A stretch of DNA of 64,000 nucleotides from Pseudomonadota bacterium (lineage in GTDB: Bacteria > Pseudomonadota > Gammaproteobacteria > Steroidobacterales > Woeseiaceae): NCBI GenBank assembly GCA_022563195.1, contig JADFNV010000012.1:1-64000 (forward strand), written 5' to 3'. The position numbers and the translations under genes were made by a program. Position 1 is the stretch's first letter; each line of letters begins with the position of its first letter. Positions 1-8,555 of this stretch are shown in pieces. A model generated the notes under the pieces. That model was not told the DNA's origin. It saw nothing but the letters and a program-made list of their open reading frames with translations, and searched no databases.

Positions 1-41
1 ATACTCGAAGCGCTGAGCTCGAGCAACGTCTCCGCAGTATT

Positions 42-115
42 TGGGGGATCGTCTAACGGTAGGACTGCGGACTCTGACTCCGCCAACCAAGGTTCGAATC
101 CTTGTCCCCCAGCCA
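42..115 (+). tRNA. glnX-like tRNA: tRNA-Gln (anticodon CTG)
   Basis: A complete cloverleaf can be drawn. The acceptor strands TGGGGGA (42-48) and TCCCCCA (105-111) pair fully, and the anticodon stem GCGGA/TCCGC (67-71 with 79-83) encloses a seven-base loop with anticodon CTG at 74-76. The T arm carries GGTTCGAATCC, the discriminator is G112, and CCA is encoded at 113-115. CTG reads CAG, so this is glutamine tRNA. Its 3' acceptor strand is also one arm of a long inverted repeat that runs to the rpiA stop codon, which is unusual. The 41 bases before it hold no gene that I can recognise. Confidence 0.95.
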
Positions 116-149
116 AATAAGCCCCGACAGGGGTTTATTTGGCTGGGGG
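106..149. terminator. Bidirectional hairpin that includes the tRNA-Gln 3' end
   Basis: Bases 106-125 and 130-149 form a 20-bp inverted repeat around the loop GACA, with a single G.T position. The left arm begins inside the tRNA acceptor strand (CCCCCAGCCA) and the right arm ends directly against the rpiA stop codon. It lies between two convergent genes, so a shared terminator is the simplest role. It lacks a clean T-run outside the stem. The overlap with mature tRNA sequence means it could compete with tRNA folding. Confidence 0.6.
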
Positions 150-809
150 CTATGCGCGCAATTCCCTGACCCCGCTGTCATCGCCAAGAAGTAAAATATC
201 GGCAGCACGGTGTGCAAAAATTCCGACCGTCAGCACACCTGGAATCTCGTTGAGGCGACTTTCCATCTCCAGGGGATTGCCGATCGCCAGCCCGTGAACA
301 TCAAGAATGTGGTTGCCGTTGTCAGTCACGAATCCTTCGCGCCAGACGGGCTGGGCGCGCATCTTGAGGAGCTTGCGCGCAACCAGAGACTGCGCCATGG
401 GTAACACTTCGAGAGGCAAGGGAAACGTGCCGAGCATGGCAACGAGCTTGGTATCGTCGACGATACATACGAATCGTCGGGCAGCGCCCGCCAATACCTT
501 TTCGCGTGTGAGCGCGCCGCCGCCGCCTTTGATCAATTGCAGGCGTTTGTTCCATTCGTCGGCGCCGTCGATATACAGGTCCAGATCACCGACTTCATTC
601 AAGGTTGAAACTTCGAAGCCGTGCTGCTCGAGCAACGTCGTCGATGCCTTGGAACTCGATACAAGTTTGTCGATTCGATCGCGCACTGTTGGCAGCATGT
701 CGATCAGGTAATTGACCGTTGAACCGGTTCCCACACCCAGGATCGTCCCTGGCTCAATGAACTCCAGGGAAGCTCTGGCTGCGTTAAGTTTCTTGTCAGA
801 TGAGTCCAT
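150..809 (-). CDS. rpiA: Ribose-5-phosphate isomerase A
   Basis: This 219-residue protein interconverts ribose 5-phosphate and ribulose 5-phosphate in the non-oxidative pentose phosphate pathway. Family hallmarks are visible: the phosphate-binding GTGST near residue 28, the DGADE motif in the middle, and the lysine/glycine-rich KGGGGALTREK segment. The ATG at 807-809 was chosen because it gives the usual family length. A longer reading to 911 adds about 34 residues with no family resemblance and overlaps the terminator of the upstream gene. The gene is downstream of, and in the same direction as, the histone-like gene, but a terminator-like hairpin lies between them. Confidence 0.95.
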   Translation of the reverse strand: MDSSDKKLNAARASLEFIEPGTILGVGTGSTVNYLIDMLPTVRDRIDKLVSSSKASTTLLEQHGFEVSTLNEVGDLDLYIDGADEWNKRLQLIKGGGGALTREKVLAGAARRFVCIVDDTKLVAMLGTFPLPLEVLPMAQSLVARKLLKMRAQPVWREGFVTDNGNHILDVHGLAIGNPLEMESRLNEIPGVLTVGIFAHRAADILLLGDDSGVRELRA

Positions 810-885
810 TGGTGAGCTGCAGTTTACATCCAAAAGCGGCCGCAACGAGAATTCAAGACGCAGATTCTGCGGATGCTCTGAATAC

Positions 886-909
886 AAAAGTGCCCGCATT
901 TGCGGGCAC
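886..909 (-). terminator. Terminator after the histone-like gene
   Basis: A perfect 8-bp stem (GTGCCCGC at 890-897 with GCGGGCAC at 902-909) encloses a four-base loop. On the minus strand it is followed by TTTTG, giving a short T-run. It sits 45 bases past the end of the lysine-rich gene and upstream of the rpiA start. Confidence 0.6.
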
Positions 910-954
910 ATTCGTTGAGTTGAAAGAAGACCAAACTTCCTCGTGGCTCAAAAG

Positions 955-1296
955 CTAACGCTTCTTCCTGCGGGAAGCCTTTTTCTTGGCCTTCCGTTTG
1001 GTTTTGCGCTTCGCTTTCTTTTTAGCCTTTTTCTTGGCTTTCTTTTTAGTCTTGCGCTTCGCTTTCTTTTTAGCCTTTTTCTTGGCTTTCTTCTTGGTCT
1101 TGCGCTTGGCTACTTTGCGTTTAGCCTTTTTCTTGGCTTTCTTTTTGGTCTTCCGCTTAGCTTTCTTCTTACCTGCTCGCTTTTTCTTTTTCGCCGCGCG
1201 ACGTTTCTTCGGCGCAGCTTTTCTCTTTGTTACCTTACGCTTCTTCGCGACTTTGCGCTTAGAAGCTTTTTTCCTAGACTTCTTCTTAGTTGCCAT
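955..1296 (-). CDS. Lysine-rich histone H1-like repeat protein
   Basis: The 113-residue product is made almost entirely of K, R, A, T, V and S, with two prolines and a glycine, and no acidic or aromatic residue. The C-terminal two thirds is a degenerate repeat of about 12 residues of the KKKAKKKAKRKT type, and the DNA shows the matching repeat of about 36 bp. Such proteins resemble the tails of histone H1, chlamydial Hc1/Hc2 and AlgP-type proteins, and usually bind nucleic acid through charge alone. No globular domain is present. The start at 1294-1296 has a good ribosome site (GGAGAAA) 8 bases upstream. DNA compaction or RNA binding is an inference from composition. Confidence 0.8.
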   Translation of the reverse strand: MATKKKSRKKASKRKVAKKRKVTKRKAAPKKRRAAKKKKRAGKKKAKRKTKKKAKKKAKRKVAKRKTKKKAKKKAKKKAKRKTKKKAKKKAKKKAKRKTKRKAKKKASRRKKR

Positions 1297-1622
1297 CAGT
1301 ATTTCTCCGTGTCGGCTACCCGGCGTTGAGTATATACAACAAATCCAAAAAATCCAGCGAGTTAAGTGACGTGCTTAGCATTCTGATAAATCAGTTTTTT
1401 CAAGGAAATTAAGATCCAAAACTTGTATCGATCGGATGAGTTGGGATAGAAACTTGTGGCCTGTCGGCGAGAACCTTCATCTGCATCGAAATGCACTCGC
1501 AATGACAAGCAAATCTGTTTAAGGATTGAAGTAAAATGTGCAGTTATTGTCGCGTTGAAAACAGCACTATATCGCGCAGAATTCAGCGTCGCCGAATTGC
1601 GACGGCGCTCATTCCATGCCAA
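1297..1622. other. Intergenic region holding the promoter of the histone-like gene
   Basis: No convincing gene is present in these 326 bases. On the minus strand a -10-like TATACT lies at 1329-1334, about 35 bases before the histone-like start, with no clear -35. A small hairpin followed by six T residues (1382-1400, plus strand) could end transcription rightwards, but no plus-strand gene precedes it. Short open frames on both strands lack a good start and family resemblance. Confidence 0.4.
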
Positions 1623-2213
1623 TCACGCTTCACTGAATATCCTGTAAAGCCGTATGTCCCAAGGGTTTGGCACAATTTTCTCAACTTTTTGACAATCAAA
1701 TGCCAGGCCGACTAACTTCGGCCTGAACCAAAATTGACGGTGCCTCAAAAAGGCAAAGCATCGATCAAAATATCCGCCACCCATGCCGATACGATTTAGC
1801 TCATCATCAAACGCGACCAGTGGTGTTATGACGATGTCCAGTGTTTTTGCGGCGATCGATGTTCCCGAAGTCGGCTCCCAAAGACCAAAATGGTTTCTCT
1901 CGAGAGTAGTGTCGGGCTGCAATTGTCTAAAGGCCATATTGCCGTGTCGATCGATAACCGGTGAGAAAACGCGCTTATTCGCGCGCCATGCGCGATCGAT
2001 GATGCGACTGGGGTCGACTTCGTCGCGCATCGGCAGGTAACACGCAACCGTCTTCGCGGCAGTGAATTCGTGTGAACGAATGACGCGTTCCGCGATTGTC
2101 AGCGACGCCGCGTCGCGCGCGTCAGCACTTAATATTCGTCGCGCACTGAGCGCTGTTCTGCGTAACGTTGCGGGGGAAGCCGAATGCTTGTCTGTTGAAC
2201 TCAAAGTAATCAC
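1623..2213 (-). CDS. fau: 5-formyltetrahydrofolate cyclo-ligase
   Basis: This 196-residue enzyme (YgfA in E. coli) uses ATP to convert 5-formyl-THF to 5,10-methenyl-THF, clearing an inhibitory folate. The diagnostic GMGGGYFDR motif lies near residue 144, and the basic N-terminal LRRTALSARRILS segment matches the family. Its position directly after zapA and the 6S RNA on the same strand is the conserved zapA-ssrS-ygfA arrangement. Transcription may be joined to 6S RNA, as in E. coli. Confidence 0.93.
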   Translation of the reverse strand: MITLSSTDKHSASPATLRRTALSARRILSADARDAASLTIAERVIRSHEFTAAKTVACYLPMRDEVDPSRIIDRAWRANKRVFSPVIDRHGNMAFRQLQPDTTLERNHFGLWEPTSGTSIAAKTLDIVITPLVAFDDELNRIGMGGGYFDRCFAFLRHRQFWFRPKLVGLAFDCQKVEKIVPNPWDIRLYRIFSEA

Positions 2214-2234
2214 GCGTCAGCAGAATAGAAGCAG

Positions 2235-2430
2235 AGAAAGCGCCTCCCGCCTGTGCCGTTACAAACCGTCGCTCTCGAACCGGAGCAACAGGTGGGGTCA
2301 GCCGTGGCAACAACAGGCTTGCCGCAAAAGCAGCCCTGCTCAAATGCTGCCGACAGTGCGCGACCCCGAGGTAGAAAGTTAGGGTCGAAAGGTTTCCAGG
2401 TCAGTATCGAACACTGCAGGAGGCGCCAAT
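2235..2430 (-). ncRNA. ssrS: 6S RNA (approximate ends)
   Basis: The 238-base gap between zapA and fau holds the expected 6S RNA. A closing stem is formed by GCGCCTCC (complement of 2419-2426) and GGAGGCGC (complement of 2240-2247), giving a transcript of about 190 bases. The 5' part contains a GTGTTCG segment close to the ATGTTCG of E. coli 6S, and the 3' end has the matching GGCGGGAGGC. 6S RNA binds the sigma-70 RNA polymerase holoenzyme as a promoter mimic. The ends were judged by folding and synteny only. Confidence 0.8.
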
Positions 2431-2451
2431 TCGCTTGTCTGGTTCTGTGCG

Positions 2452-2766
2452 TCAGAGGTCCAGTTGTTGAGATTCGCCCAGCGCACTTTCGACGCGATCG
2501 GAGATTAGTTTCAGACGGCTGCTTACGTCGCCCTCGAGGAACCTGTCTCGAGTCTGCGCATGCAGCAAGTCGTTGGCCATATTGAGCGCTGCCATAACCG
2601 CTATGCGGTCCAGACCAACTATTCTTCCGGTGTCGCGAATCTCTCGCATTTTTGCATTCAGTACTTCGGCCGAGTCAAGCAGGTCAGTGCGCTCACTCGA
2701 CGGGCACGCTACCTGGTAATCTTTGTCGAGAATTCTGACGCTGACCTGGGCGTAGGAATCGTTCAT
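2452..2766 (-). CDS. zapA: Cell division protein ZapA
   Basis: A 104-residue protein that binds and bundles FtsZ filaments at midcell. The N-terminal half (VSVRILDKDYQVACPS, then DLLDSAEVLNAKM) is the FtsZ-binding head, and the C-terminal half is a helical coiled-coil dimerisation region containing RIAVMAALNMANDLL. Length and position before 6S RNA and fau support the call. It begins two bases after the end of the upstream small coiled-coil gene, so the two are probably co-transcribed. Confidence 0.92.
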   Translation of the reverse strand: MNDSYAQVSVRILDKDYQVACPSSERTDLLDSAEVLNAKMREIRDTGRIVGLDRIAVMAALNMANDLLHAQTRDRFLEGDVSSRLKLISDRVESALGESQQLDL

Positions 2767-2768
2767 AT

Positions 2769-2999
2769 TCAGGATCCTTGCTCCATTGCTTTGAGCCTTC
2801 CAATCATCGCTTCGACGCGCGCCCGAACTTGCTCGTTTTTCTGCAGCAGGCTCGCTCGCTCGCCGGTTAATACGTCCTGGCGTTGTTTCAGTGACTTATT
2901 TTCGTCCTGAAGCTGATCACAGACGCGCACCAGCGCATCGACTCGCTTCTCAAGTCGCTTCAACTCGTGCTCGAACGTTGTGGTCGTATCGTCGGCCAT
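2769..2999 (-). CDS. Small coiled-coil protein (TIGR02449 type, ZapB-like)
   Basis: The 76-residue product is almost wholly a heptad coiled coil (FEHELKRLEKRVDALVRVCDQL and on). Proteins of this sort sit upstream of zapA in many gammaproteobacteria and are often described as TIGR02449. The start at 2997-2999 (MADDTTTTF) was preferred over a start at 3092, since the extra 31 residues are not family-like. By analogy with ZapB, a role with ZapA at the division ring is plausible but is inference. Confidence 0.8.
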   Translation of the reverse strand: MADDTTTTFEHELKRLEKRVDALVRVCDQLQDENKSLKQRQDVLTGERASLLQKNEQVRARVEAMIGRLKAMEQGS

Positions 3000-3271
3000 A
3001 GGGTCAATATAGACACGCGCTCCGGCAGAATCAATCGTCAATTTGTCGTAAAGGCCATGAACGTGGCCTGAGAGTGCGTTACGTGGGATCATTAATACTG
3101 CATTAAATTGCTGAGATACGGCCCGAATGGAACAAGGAATCGACCACGACGCATTGAATAATGCGCTCAGACACTGGGGCGCCTGTTGGGATGCGGCTCA
3201 GATCCACGGCTTGCTGTCAGGGCGACTTGCCATCGCAGGCACCTCCGACGCTATGCACTAGGATAGTCAAG

Positions 3272-4573
3272 ATGAACAGCAAGGAATTTGCACGGCGTCG
3301 CAGACAGCTAATGCACATGATCGGCCATGGTGGAATCGCGATTCTCCCCGCAGCGCCAGTGCGTACGCGCAGCCGCGATATCGAGTACCGATTTCGTCAG
3401 GATAGCGACTTCTATTATCTAAGCGGTTTTGCAGAGCCGGATGCTGTGGCCGTGCTGATACCGGGCCGGGATAATGGCGAGTATCTGCTTTTTTGTCGCG
3501 AGCGTGACGCCAACAAGGAATTGTGGGACGGATCGCGCGCGGGTCCCGGTGGTGCGATCAGTACTTTCGGCGCAGATGACGCTTTCCCGATAGACGACAT
3601 CGACGACATTTTGCCGGGCATCATGGAGTCCTGCAAGCGCGTGTACTACACCATGGGCGTTTACCCGGAATTCGATTCGCGCATCGCTGACTGGGTCAAT
3701 TCGTTGCGAGCTCGCGAATCATCGGGGGTCCATACGCCGCAGGAATTCGTGGCGCTCGATCACCTGTTGCACGACATGCGCTTGTATAAGAGCCGGGCGG
3801 AGATATCTGCGCTGCGCAAATCTGCGAAAGTTGCGGTCAACGCGCATACGCAAGCCATGCAGATGGTCCGTCCGGGATTGTACGAGTACGAAGTCGAAGC
3901 CGAATTCGTTCGCGAATTTCGGCGCAATGACGCCTGGGTTTCCTACAATCCGATCGTGGGCGCCGGGGCCAACACCTGTACTTTGCATTACATTGAAAAT
4001 AATGCCTGTTTGGAAGACGGCGATTTGTTGCTGATCGATGCAGGTTGCGAACTCGATTATTACGCCTCCGACATTACGCGAACCATTCCGGTCAGTGGAC
4101 GATTCAGCCCGGAACAAAGGGTCGTATATGACATTGTGCTCGAAGCGCAGCTTGCCGCGATCGACAAAACGGTTAAGGACAATCACTGGAACGAGCCGCA
4201 TGATGCAGCCGTCAAGGTGATCACGCGCGGCTTGAAGAAAATTGGCTTGCTCGACGGAACATTGTCGCGATTGATCAGAGACGGCGCGTACAAGGAGTTC
4301 TTCATGCACCGCACCGGTCATTGGCTCGGCATGGATGTGCACGATGTTGGTGACTATAAAGTCGGTGATGGGTGGCGTCTGTTCGAGACGGGGATGGTGA
4401 CGACGGTCGAGCCCGGTATCTACATTCCTGCGAGCCGCAAAGTGCCAGCGCGATGGCGCAACATCGGTATTCGCATCGAGGACGATGTCGCCGTCACGAA
4501 CAGCGGTCCTGATGTGTTGAGCAAAGGCTTGGTCAAGGACCCTGACGAAGTCGAATCGCTGATGCAGCGTTAA
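3272..4573 (+). CDS. pepP: Xaa-Pro aminopeptidase
   Basis: This 433-residue M24B peptidase removes N-terminal residues that precede proline. The N-terminal creatinase-like domain (with YRFRQDSDFYYLSGF) is followed by the pita-bread catalytic domain. Its dinuclear metal ligands are seen in LLIDAGCELDYYASDITR, HRTGHWLGMDVHDVG, TTVEPGIYIP and GIRIEDDVAV. The ATG at 3272 was chosen since the family begins MNxxEFxxRR; 37 extra residues upstream are unlike the family. Its stop overlaps the ubiH start by one base (TAATG), and the pepP-ubiH-ubiI order is conserved in gammaproteobacteria. The ygfB gene often found upstream is absent. Confidence 0.95.
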   Translation: MNSKEFARRRRQLMHMIGHGGIAILPAAPVRTRSRDIEYRFRQDSDFYYLSGFAEPDAVAVLIPGRDNGEYLLFCRERDANKELWDGSRAGPGGAISTFGADDAFPIDDIDDILPGIMESCKRVYYTMGVYPEFDSRIADWVNSLRARESSGVHTPQEFVALDHLLHDMRLYKSRAEISALRKSAKVAVNAHTQAMQMVRPGLYEYEVEAEFVREFRRNDAWVSYNPIVGAGANTCTLHYIENNACLEDGDLLLIDAGCELDYYASDITRTIPVSGRFSPEQRVVYDIVLEAQLAAIDKTVKDNHWNEPHDAAVKVITRGLKKIGLLDGTLSRLIRDGAYKEFFMHRTGHWLGMDVHDVGDYKVGDGWRLFETGMVTTVEPGIYIPASRKVPARWRNIGIRIEDDVAVTNSGPDVLSKGLVKDPDEVESLMQR

Positions 4574-5817
4574 TGGCCAGGTCACGAAATCACTACGATA
4601 TCGTGATTGCCGGAGGCGGCATGGTCGGTTCAAGTCTCGCGTTGGCCCTGGCGCCGCTGGGCCGGCGTGTTGCGATCGTCGAACCCATACCCAGGTCGTC
4701 CGAAGCGCAGCCGAGCTTTGATGATCGATCGACTGCATTGTCGCGTAGCACGCAGCGTATGTACGAGGCGATGGGTCTGTGGGACGACGTCGCTGCAGCC
4801 GCCGTACCCATTTCGCGTATCCATGTATCTGACAAAGGGCGATTTGGCTTCGCACACATCGAAGCATCAGAACAAGGTGTCGATGCGCTGGGTTATGTCG
4901 TGATCAATCGTGTACTCGGTAATGTGCTGCAACGAGCTCTTGATGTTGTTGCTACGCTCGATTTTTTGTGTCCAGCACGAATCATTGCGACGAGCCTCGG
5001 CCCCGGGCGTGCAAGCGTAACGCTCGAGGATGACAAGGGACGCAAGCGAGACATTAGCTGCAACTTGCTGGTCGTCGCCGATGGTGCGAATTCAACGGTA
5101 CGCAACATGATCGGCATTTCGGCTCGCCAGGTGAAATACGATCAGTGCGCTGTTGTGGGCAATCTCTTGCCCGAAAGATCACTTGATGGTTGTGCCTATG
5201 AACGATTTACAGATCAGGGGCCGCTCGCGCTGCTACCCCTCGGCGATGAACGGGCAGCATACGTCTGGACTTTGTCGGAGAAAAACGCCGATCGCGTAAT
5301 TAAACTCGATGATCAGGTGTTTCTCAACGAATTACAGCAAGCATTTGGTTATCGACTCGGCACATTTTCCCGGGTTGGTAAGCGAGCGGCCTACCCACTG
5401 GTATTGAGTAAGGCGTTGCGACTGACGGCGCCAAGAGCCGTGCTCGTCGGCAATGCAGCGCACGGATTGCATCCGGTCGCCGCACAGGGATTCAATCTCG
5501 GTTTGCGTGATGTTGCGGCGTTGTGCGATTGCATCGCGGACGCGATTGAGGAATCGGGTGATTCGATCGACGTTGGTGATGTTGAACTGCTCGAGCGTTA
5601 TGCCTCATGGCGGCGCGGCGACCAGCGCAAACTCGTCGGGTTTACGGACGGACTTGTGCGCTTGTTTGGCCATTCAAGCCGCTCGGTTCGCGTATTGCGC
5701 GACATCGGCATGCTTAGTTTCGATCTGGTGCCAGGCGTGCGCTCGTTGTTCGCGAGACACACGATGGGACTTGCTGGTCGACTGCCGCGATTGTCGCGCG
5801 GGGTGCCCCTGTCGTGA
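4573..5817 (+). CDS. ubiH: FAD-dependent ubiquinone hydroxylase UbiH
   Basis: A 414-residue flavoprotein monooxygenase of the UbiH/COQ6 family, which hydroxylates the ring of a ubiquinone precursor (C1 in E. coli). The N-terminal dinucleotide-binding GGGMVGSSLALAL, the DDRSTALS segment and the C-terminal GNAAHGLHPVAAQGFNLGLRD FAD motif are all intact. It starts on the last base of pepP and ends in a 4-base GTGA overlap with the next hydroxylase gene, so translation is probably coupled along the operon. Confidence 0.93.
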   Translation: MARSRNHYDIVIAGGGMVGSSLALALAPLGRRVAIVEPIPRSSEAQPSFDDRSTALSRSTQRMYEAMGLWDDVAAAAVPISRIHVSDKGRFGFAHIEASEQGVDALGYVVINRVLGNVLQRALDVVATLDFLCPARIIATSLGPGRASVTLEDDKGRKRDISCNLLVVADGANSTVRNMIGISARQVKYDQCAVVGNLLPERSLDGCAYERFTDQGPLALLPLGDERAAYVWTLSEKNADRVIKLDDQVFLNELQQAFGYRLGTFSRVGKRAAYPLVLSKALRLTAPRAVLVGNAAHGLHPVAAQGFNLGLRDVAALCDCIADAIEESGDSIDVGDVELLERYASWRRGDQRKLVGFTDGLVRLFGHSSRSVRVLRDIGMLSFDLVPGVRSLFARHTMGLAGRLPRLSRGVPLS

Positions 5818-7019
5818 AGGGGCGCTTCAATGTCGTCATTGTTGGTGCCGGCGTAACCGGTCTGACGATTGCCGCGCTATTGTCACAAGGACAACACAGC
5901 GACCGGATGCGTTTGACGCTCGTAGACGCAATGGAGCGGCCCCAGTACTCAGCTGACGACGACATTACGCTGCGGGTATCTGCAATCGCCAACGGATCAG
6001 CCGCCCTGCTAGAGCGCATCGGCGCCTGGTCGGCTGTTCGCGAGACGAGAGCGTGTGCCTTTGATCGAATGCGGGTATGGGACGAGTCTTCTGCGCTCGA
6101 GAGTGCGGAGACTCTGCGTTTTGACGCAGCCGAGTTTGCGGTGTCGCAGCTCGGCTTCATAGTTGAAAACAGTCTGCTACGACATGCCATCCTTGGCGTG
6201 TTGGCCGCCGCCGATATCGAATTTGTATTTGCATCGCCAATCCAGGCCTTGCGCCAGGACGGACAGCGGTTTTGCCTGCAGCTCGACGATGCGCGTGAGC
6301 TCAAGGCCGACCTGATCATTGGCGCAGACGGCGCGCAATCTTTCATCAGGCAAAGCGTTGCCATCGGGACGCATGACTGGCCCTATGGCCAGGCGGCATT
6401 TGTGACTCACTTGCGGCCGGAGAAACCACATCGCAACACGGCATGGCAGCGATTCTTGCGCAATGGGCCGCTGGGGATGTTGCCGCTGCCGGATGGGCGA
6501 CTCTCAATCGTCTGGACGACGACCGAAGAGCAGGCTGACTGGGCGATGTCAGCCAGCGAAGAAGAGCTGGGAAAATCACTCAGCGAAGCCTCCGATCAGG
6601 TCCTGGGTGCGCTGACGGTCGCCGGCCCGCGGGGCAAGTTTGCCCTGGTCGCCCGGCATGCAAAACATTATGTAAAGTCAGGTATTGCGCTGATTGGCGA
6701 TGCTGCGCATGCCGTGCATCCGCTCGCCGGCCAAGGTGCCAATCTGGGGCTGCAGGATGCGGCGACGCTTGCCGACGTCGTGGAGACGGCTCTGGGAAAC
6801 GGCGAACACCCGGGTGACAGGCCCGTGCTGCGGCGCTACGAGCGTGCGCGTAAGGGCGCCAACGCCGCGATGTTGCATTTCATGACTGGTCTCAATCACC
6901 TGTTTGCGACAGACTTAGCGTTGATCGGAGAATTACGCACGACCGGCATGCGCCTTTTTAATTGCAGCGGACCGATTCGTGAGCACGTGGCAGGCGTTGC
7001 GCTTGGCACGGAGCGGTAG
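5814..7019 (+). CDS. ubiI: UbiI/VisC-family ubiquinone hydroxylase
   Basis: A second FAD-dependent monooxygenase of 401 residues, paralogous to UbiH. It has the GAGVTGLTIAALL Rossmann motif at the N-terminus, an ADLIIGADGAQSFIR mid-domain motif, and GDAAHAVHPLAGQGANLGLQD near residue 285. The position after pepP-ubiH matches ubiI (C5 hydroxylase). UbiF, UbiL and UbiM are close relatives and the sequence alone does not settle which carbon is hydroxylated. It starts with GTG inside the ubiH stop. Confidence 0.85.
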   Translation: MKGRFNVVIVGAGVTGLTIAALLSQGQHSDRMRLTLVDAMERPQYSADDDITLRVSAIANGSAALLERIGAWSAVRETRACAFDRMRVWDESSALESAETLRFDAAEFAVSQLGFIVENSLLRHAILGVLAAADIEFVFASPIQALRQDGQRFCLQLDDARELKADLIIGADGAQSFIRQSVAIGTHDWPYGQAAFVTHLRPEKPHRNTAWQRFLRNGPLGMLPLPDGRLSIVWTTTEEQADWAMSASEEELGKSLSEASDQVLGALTVAGPRGKFALVARHAKHYVKSGIALIGDAAHAVHPLAGQGANLGLQDAATLADVVETALGNGEHPGDRPVLRRYERARKGANAAMLHFMTGLNHLFATDLALIGELRTTGMRLFNCSGPIREHVAGVALGTER

Positions 7020-7034
7020 TGAGGGGAAGCCGCA

Positions 7035-8555
7035 ATGAAGCATCAATATGTTTATGGACTCGCCGCCTTGCTGACGATTGTCGGTCTGTCCGTCTTTGCT
7101 TACAAGTGGCAGGTGCTTGGCTTTCCGATCAGCAAGGATCAGGAGACCCGCGTCTGGACGATTGAGTCGTCGATCAGTTTCGACAGTGGGCCGGGATCGA
7201 TCAAGGTCAATTTGCACATACCAACCCTGACGCCGGGATTTCGTATGCTGAACGAAAACTCGGTCTCGAGAGGGTACGGATTCAGTCTGAACTATGGTAC
7301 TGGCGGCCGTGAGGCACAATGGGCGATACGGCGTGCTGATGGTCGACAGACGATCTATTACCGTGTCTCGGTCTTTGAGGACCCAAAGAACGACCAGTCG
7401 GATACCACGCCGCCGTTCCCGCCGCCGCCTGCTATTAACGAACCCTTCAGAACGGCTGTCGACGTTATCGTCGCGGATGTCAATGACCACTCGGCCGACA
7501 CGGCATCATTTACGTCGGAGCTTTTGCGGCGTATGAATGATCAATCGCCAGATCCAAATATCGAGTTATTACTGTCCGATGCCGATACGCCCACCGAGTT
7601 CGTCGAGAAAATAACCACGATACTCGCGTCGGCACGAATACCGGCCCGCATGGTACGGGGTTTCAGGTTGCAGGGGCGGCAGCGCAATGCTGCACAGCTG
7701 GCCTGGCTCGAAGTCCACGATGGCGATCGGTGGCGATATTTCAATCCGCTGACAGGAGAAGAGGGCCTGCCTGATCGTTACCTGATATGGTGGCGTGGCA
7801 ACGAACCATTGATCAGAGTCGAAGGCGGCAGCAACGTCCAGGTCAGCTTTGCCGTGCAGGAAAATCACCTCGACACCATTGCCATCGCCGAATCACGAGC
7901 CGCGAAGAAAGGTACGAGCCTGATCGACTTTTCATTATATAGCTTGCCAATCCAGACTCAGGCTGTGTACAGCGTTCTGCTAATGATCCCGATCGGTGCG
8001 ATGGTCATGGTTGTCCTGCGCAATATTGTTGGCATCGACGCGTTCGGCACATTTATGCCCGTGCTGATCGCGCTCGCATTCCGCGAGACCAAGCTGTTTT
8101 GGGGTGTGATGTTGTTCACGATGCTCGTTGCGCTTGGTCTGAGCATTCGTTTCCTGCTCGATCGCCTGCGGTTGTTGCTGGTGCCCAGACTAAGCGCTGT
8201 TCTGATCGTCGTCGTCCTGCTCATGCTCATCATCAGCATGATTTCGCACAAGCTGGGATTGGAAACCGGTTTGTCGGTGGCACTGTTTCCGATGGTCATC
8301 ATTGCGATGACCATTGAGCGCATGTCGGTTGTGTGGGAAGAACGCGGTCCGGCCGACGCGATGCGTGCGGCGATGGGCAGTCTCGCCATTGCTATCGTAG
8401 CTTACATTTTCATGGGAATCGCGTGGCTGGAGCACCTTGTATTTACTTTTCCTGAACTCCTGCTCGTCGCATTGGCGATGGTCGTGCTGGTTGGCCGGTA
8501 CACGGGATATCGTCTGCTCGAGCTCAGTCGTTTTCGGGCACTGGCGGGTAGCTGA
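7035..8555 (+). CDS. Inactive transglutaminase-like protein fused to a 7TM domain
   Basis: The 506-residue protein has an N-terminal membrane anchor (about residues 8-25), an extracytoplasmic region that resembles a transglutaminase fold, and from about residue 310 a block of strongly hydrophobic helices, probably seven. This matches the UUP1-type architecture known in Pfam as Transglut_i_TM plus 7TM_transglut. No cysteine is seen in the transglutaminase part, consistent with loss of catalysis. It overlaps the following ATP-grasp gene by one base, a pairing that recurs in proteobacteria. It probably binds a peptide or a peptide-tagged molecule in the periplasm, but no function is established here. 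Confidence 0.82.
   Translation: MKHQYVYGLAALLTIVGLSVFAYKWQVLGFPISKDQETRVWTIESSISFDSGPGSIKVNLHIPTLTPGFRMLNENSVSRGYGFSLNYGTGGREAQWAIRRADGRQTIYYRVSVFEDPKNDQSDTTPPFPPPPAINEPFRTAVDVIVADVNDHSADTASFTSELLRRMNDQSPDPNIELLLSDADTPTEFVEKITTILASARIPARMVRGFRLQGRQRNAAQLAWLEVHDGDRWRYFNPLTGEEGLPDRYLIWWRGNEPLIRVEGGSNVQVSFAVQENHLDTIAIAESRAAKKGTSLIDFSLYSLPIQTQAVYSVLLMIPIGAMVMVVLRNIVGIDAFGTFMPVLIALAFRETKLFWGVMLFTMLVALGLSIRFLLDRLRLLLVPRLSAVLIVVVLLMLIISMISHKLGLETGLSVALFPMVIIAMTIERMSVVWEERGPADAMRAAMGSLAIAIVAYIFMGIAWLEHLVFTFPELLLVALAMVVLVGRYTGYRLLELSRFRALAGS

Noticed and set aside
943-1369. Phenylalanine- and leucine-rich plus-strand frames opposite the histone-like gene
   Set aside because: They are the reverse complement of lysine codons (AAG/AAA read as CTT/TTT) and lack a ribosome site.
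1382-1400. Small hairpin followed by six T residues on the plus strand
   Set aside because: It looks like a terminator but no plus-strand gene precedes it; kept only as a note in the intergenic entry.
1362-1622. 86-codon minus-strand frame starting at TTG after fau
   Set aside because: No ribosome site, no family resemblance, and composition like non-coding DNA.
3719-4867. 382-codon minus-strand frame opposite pepP
   Set aside because: It is antisense to well conserved pepP/ubiH coding sequence and has no recognisable domain.
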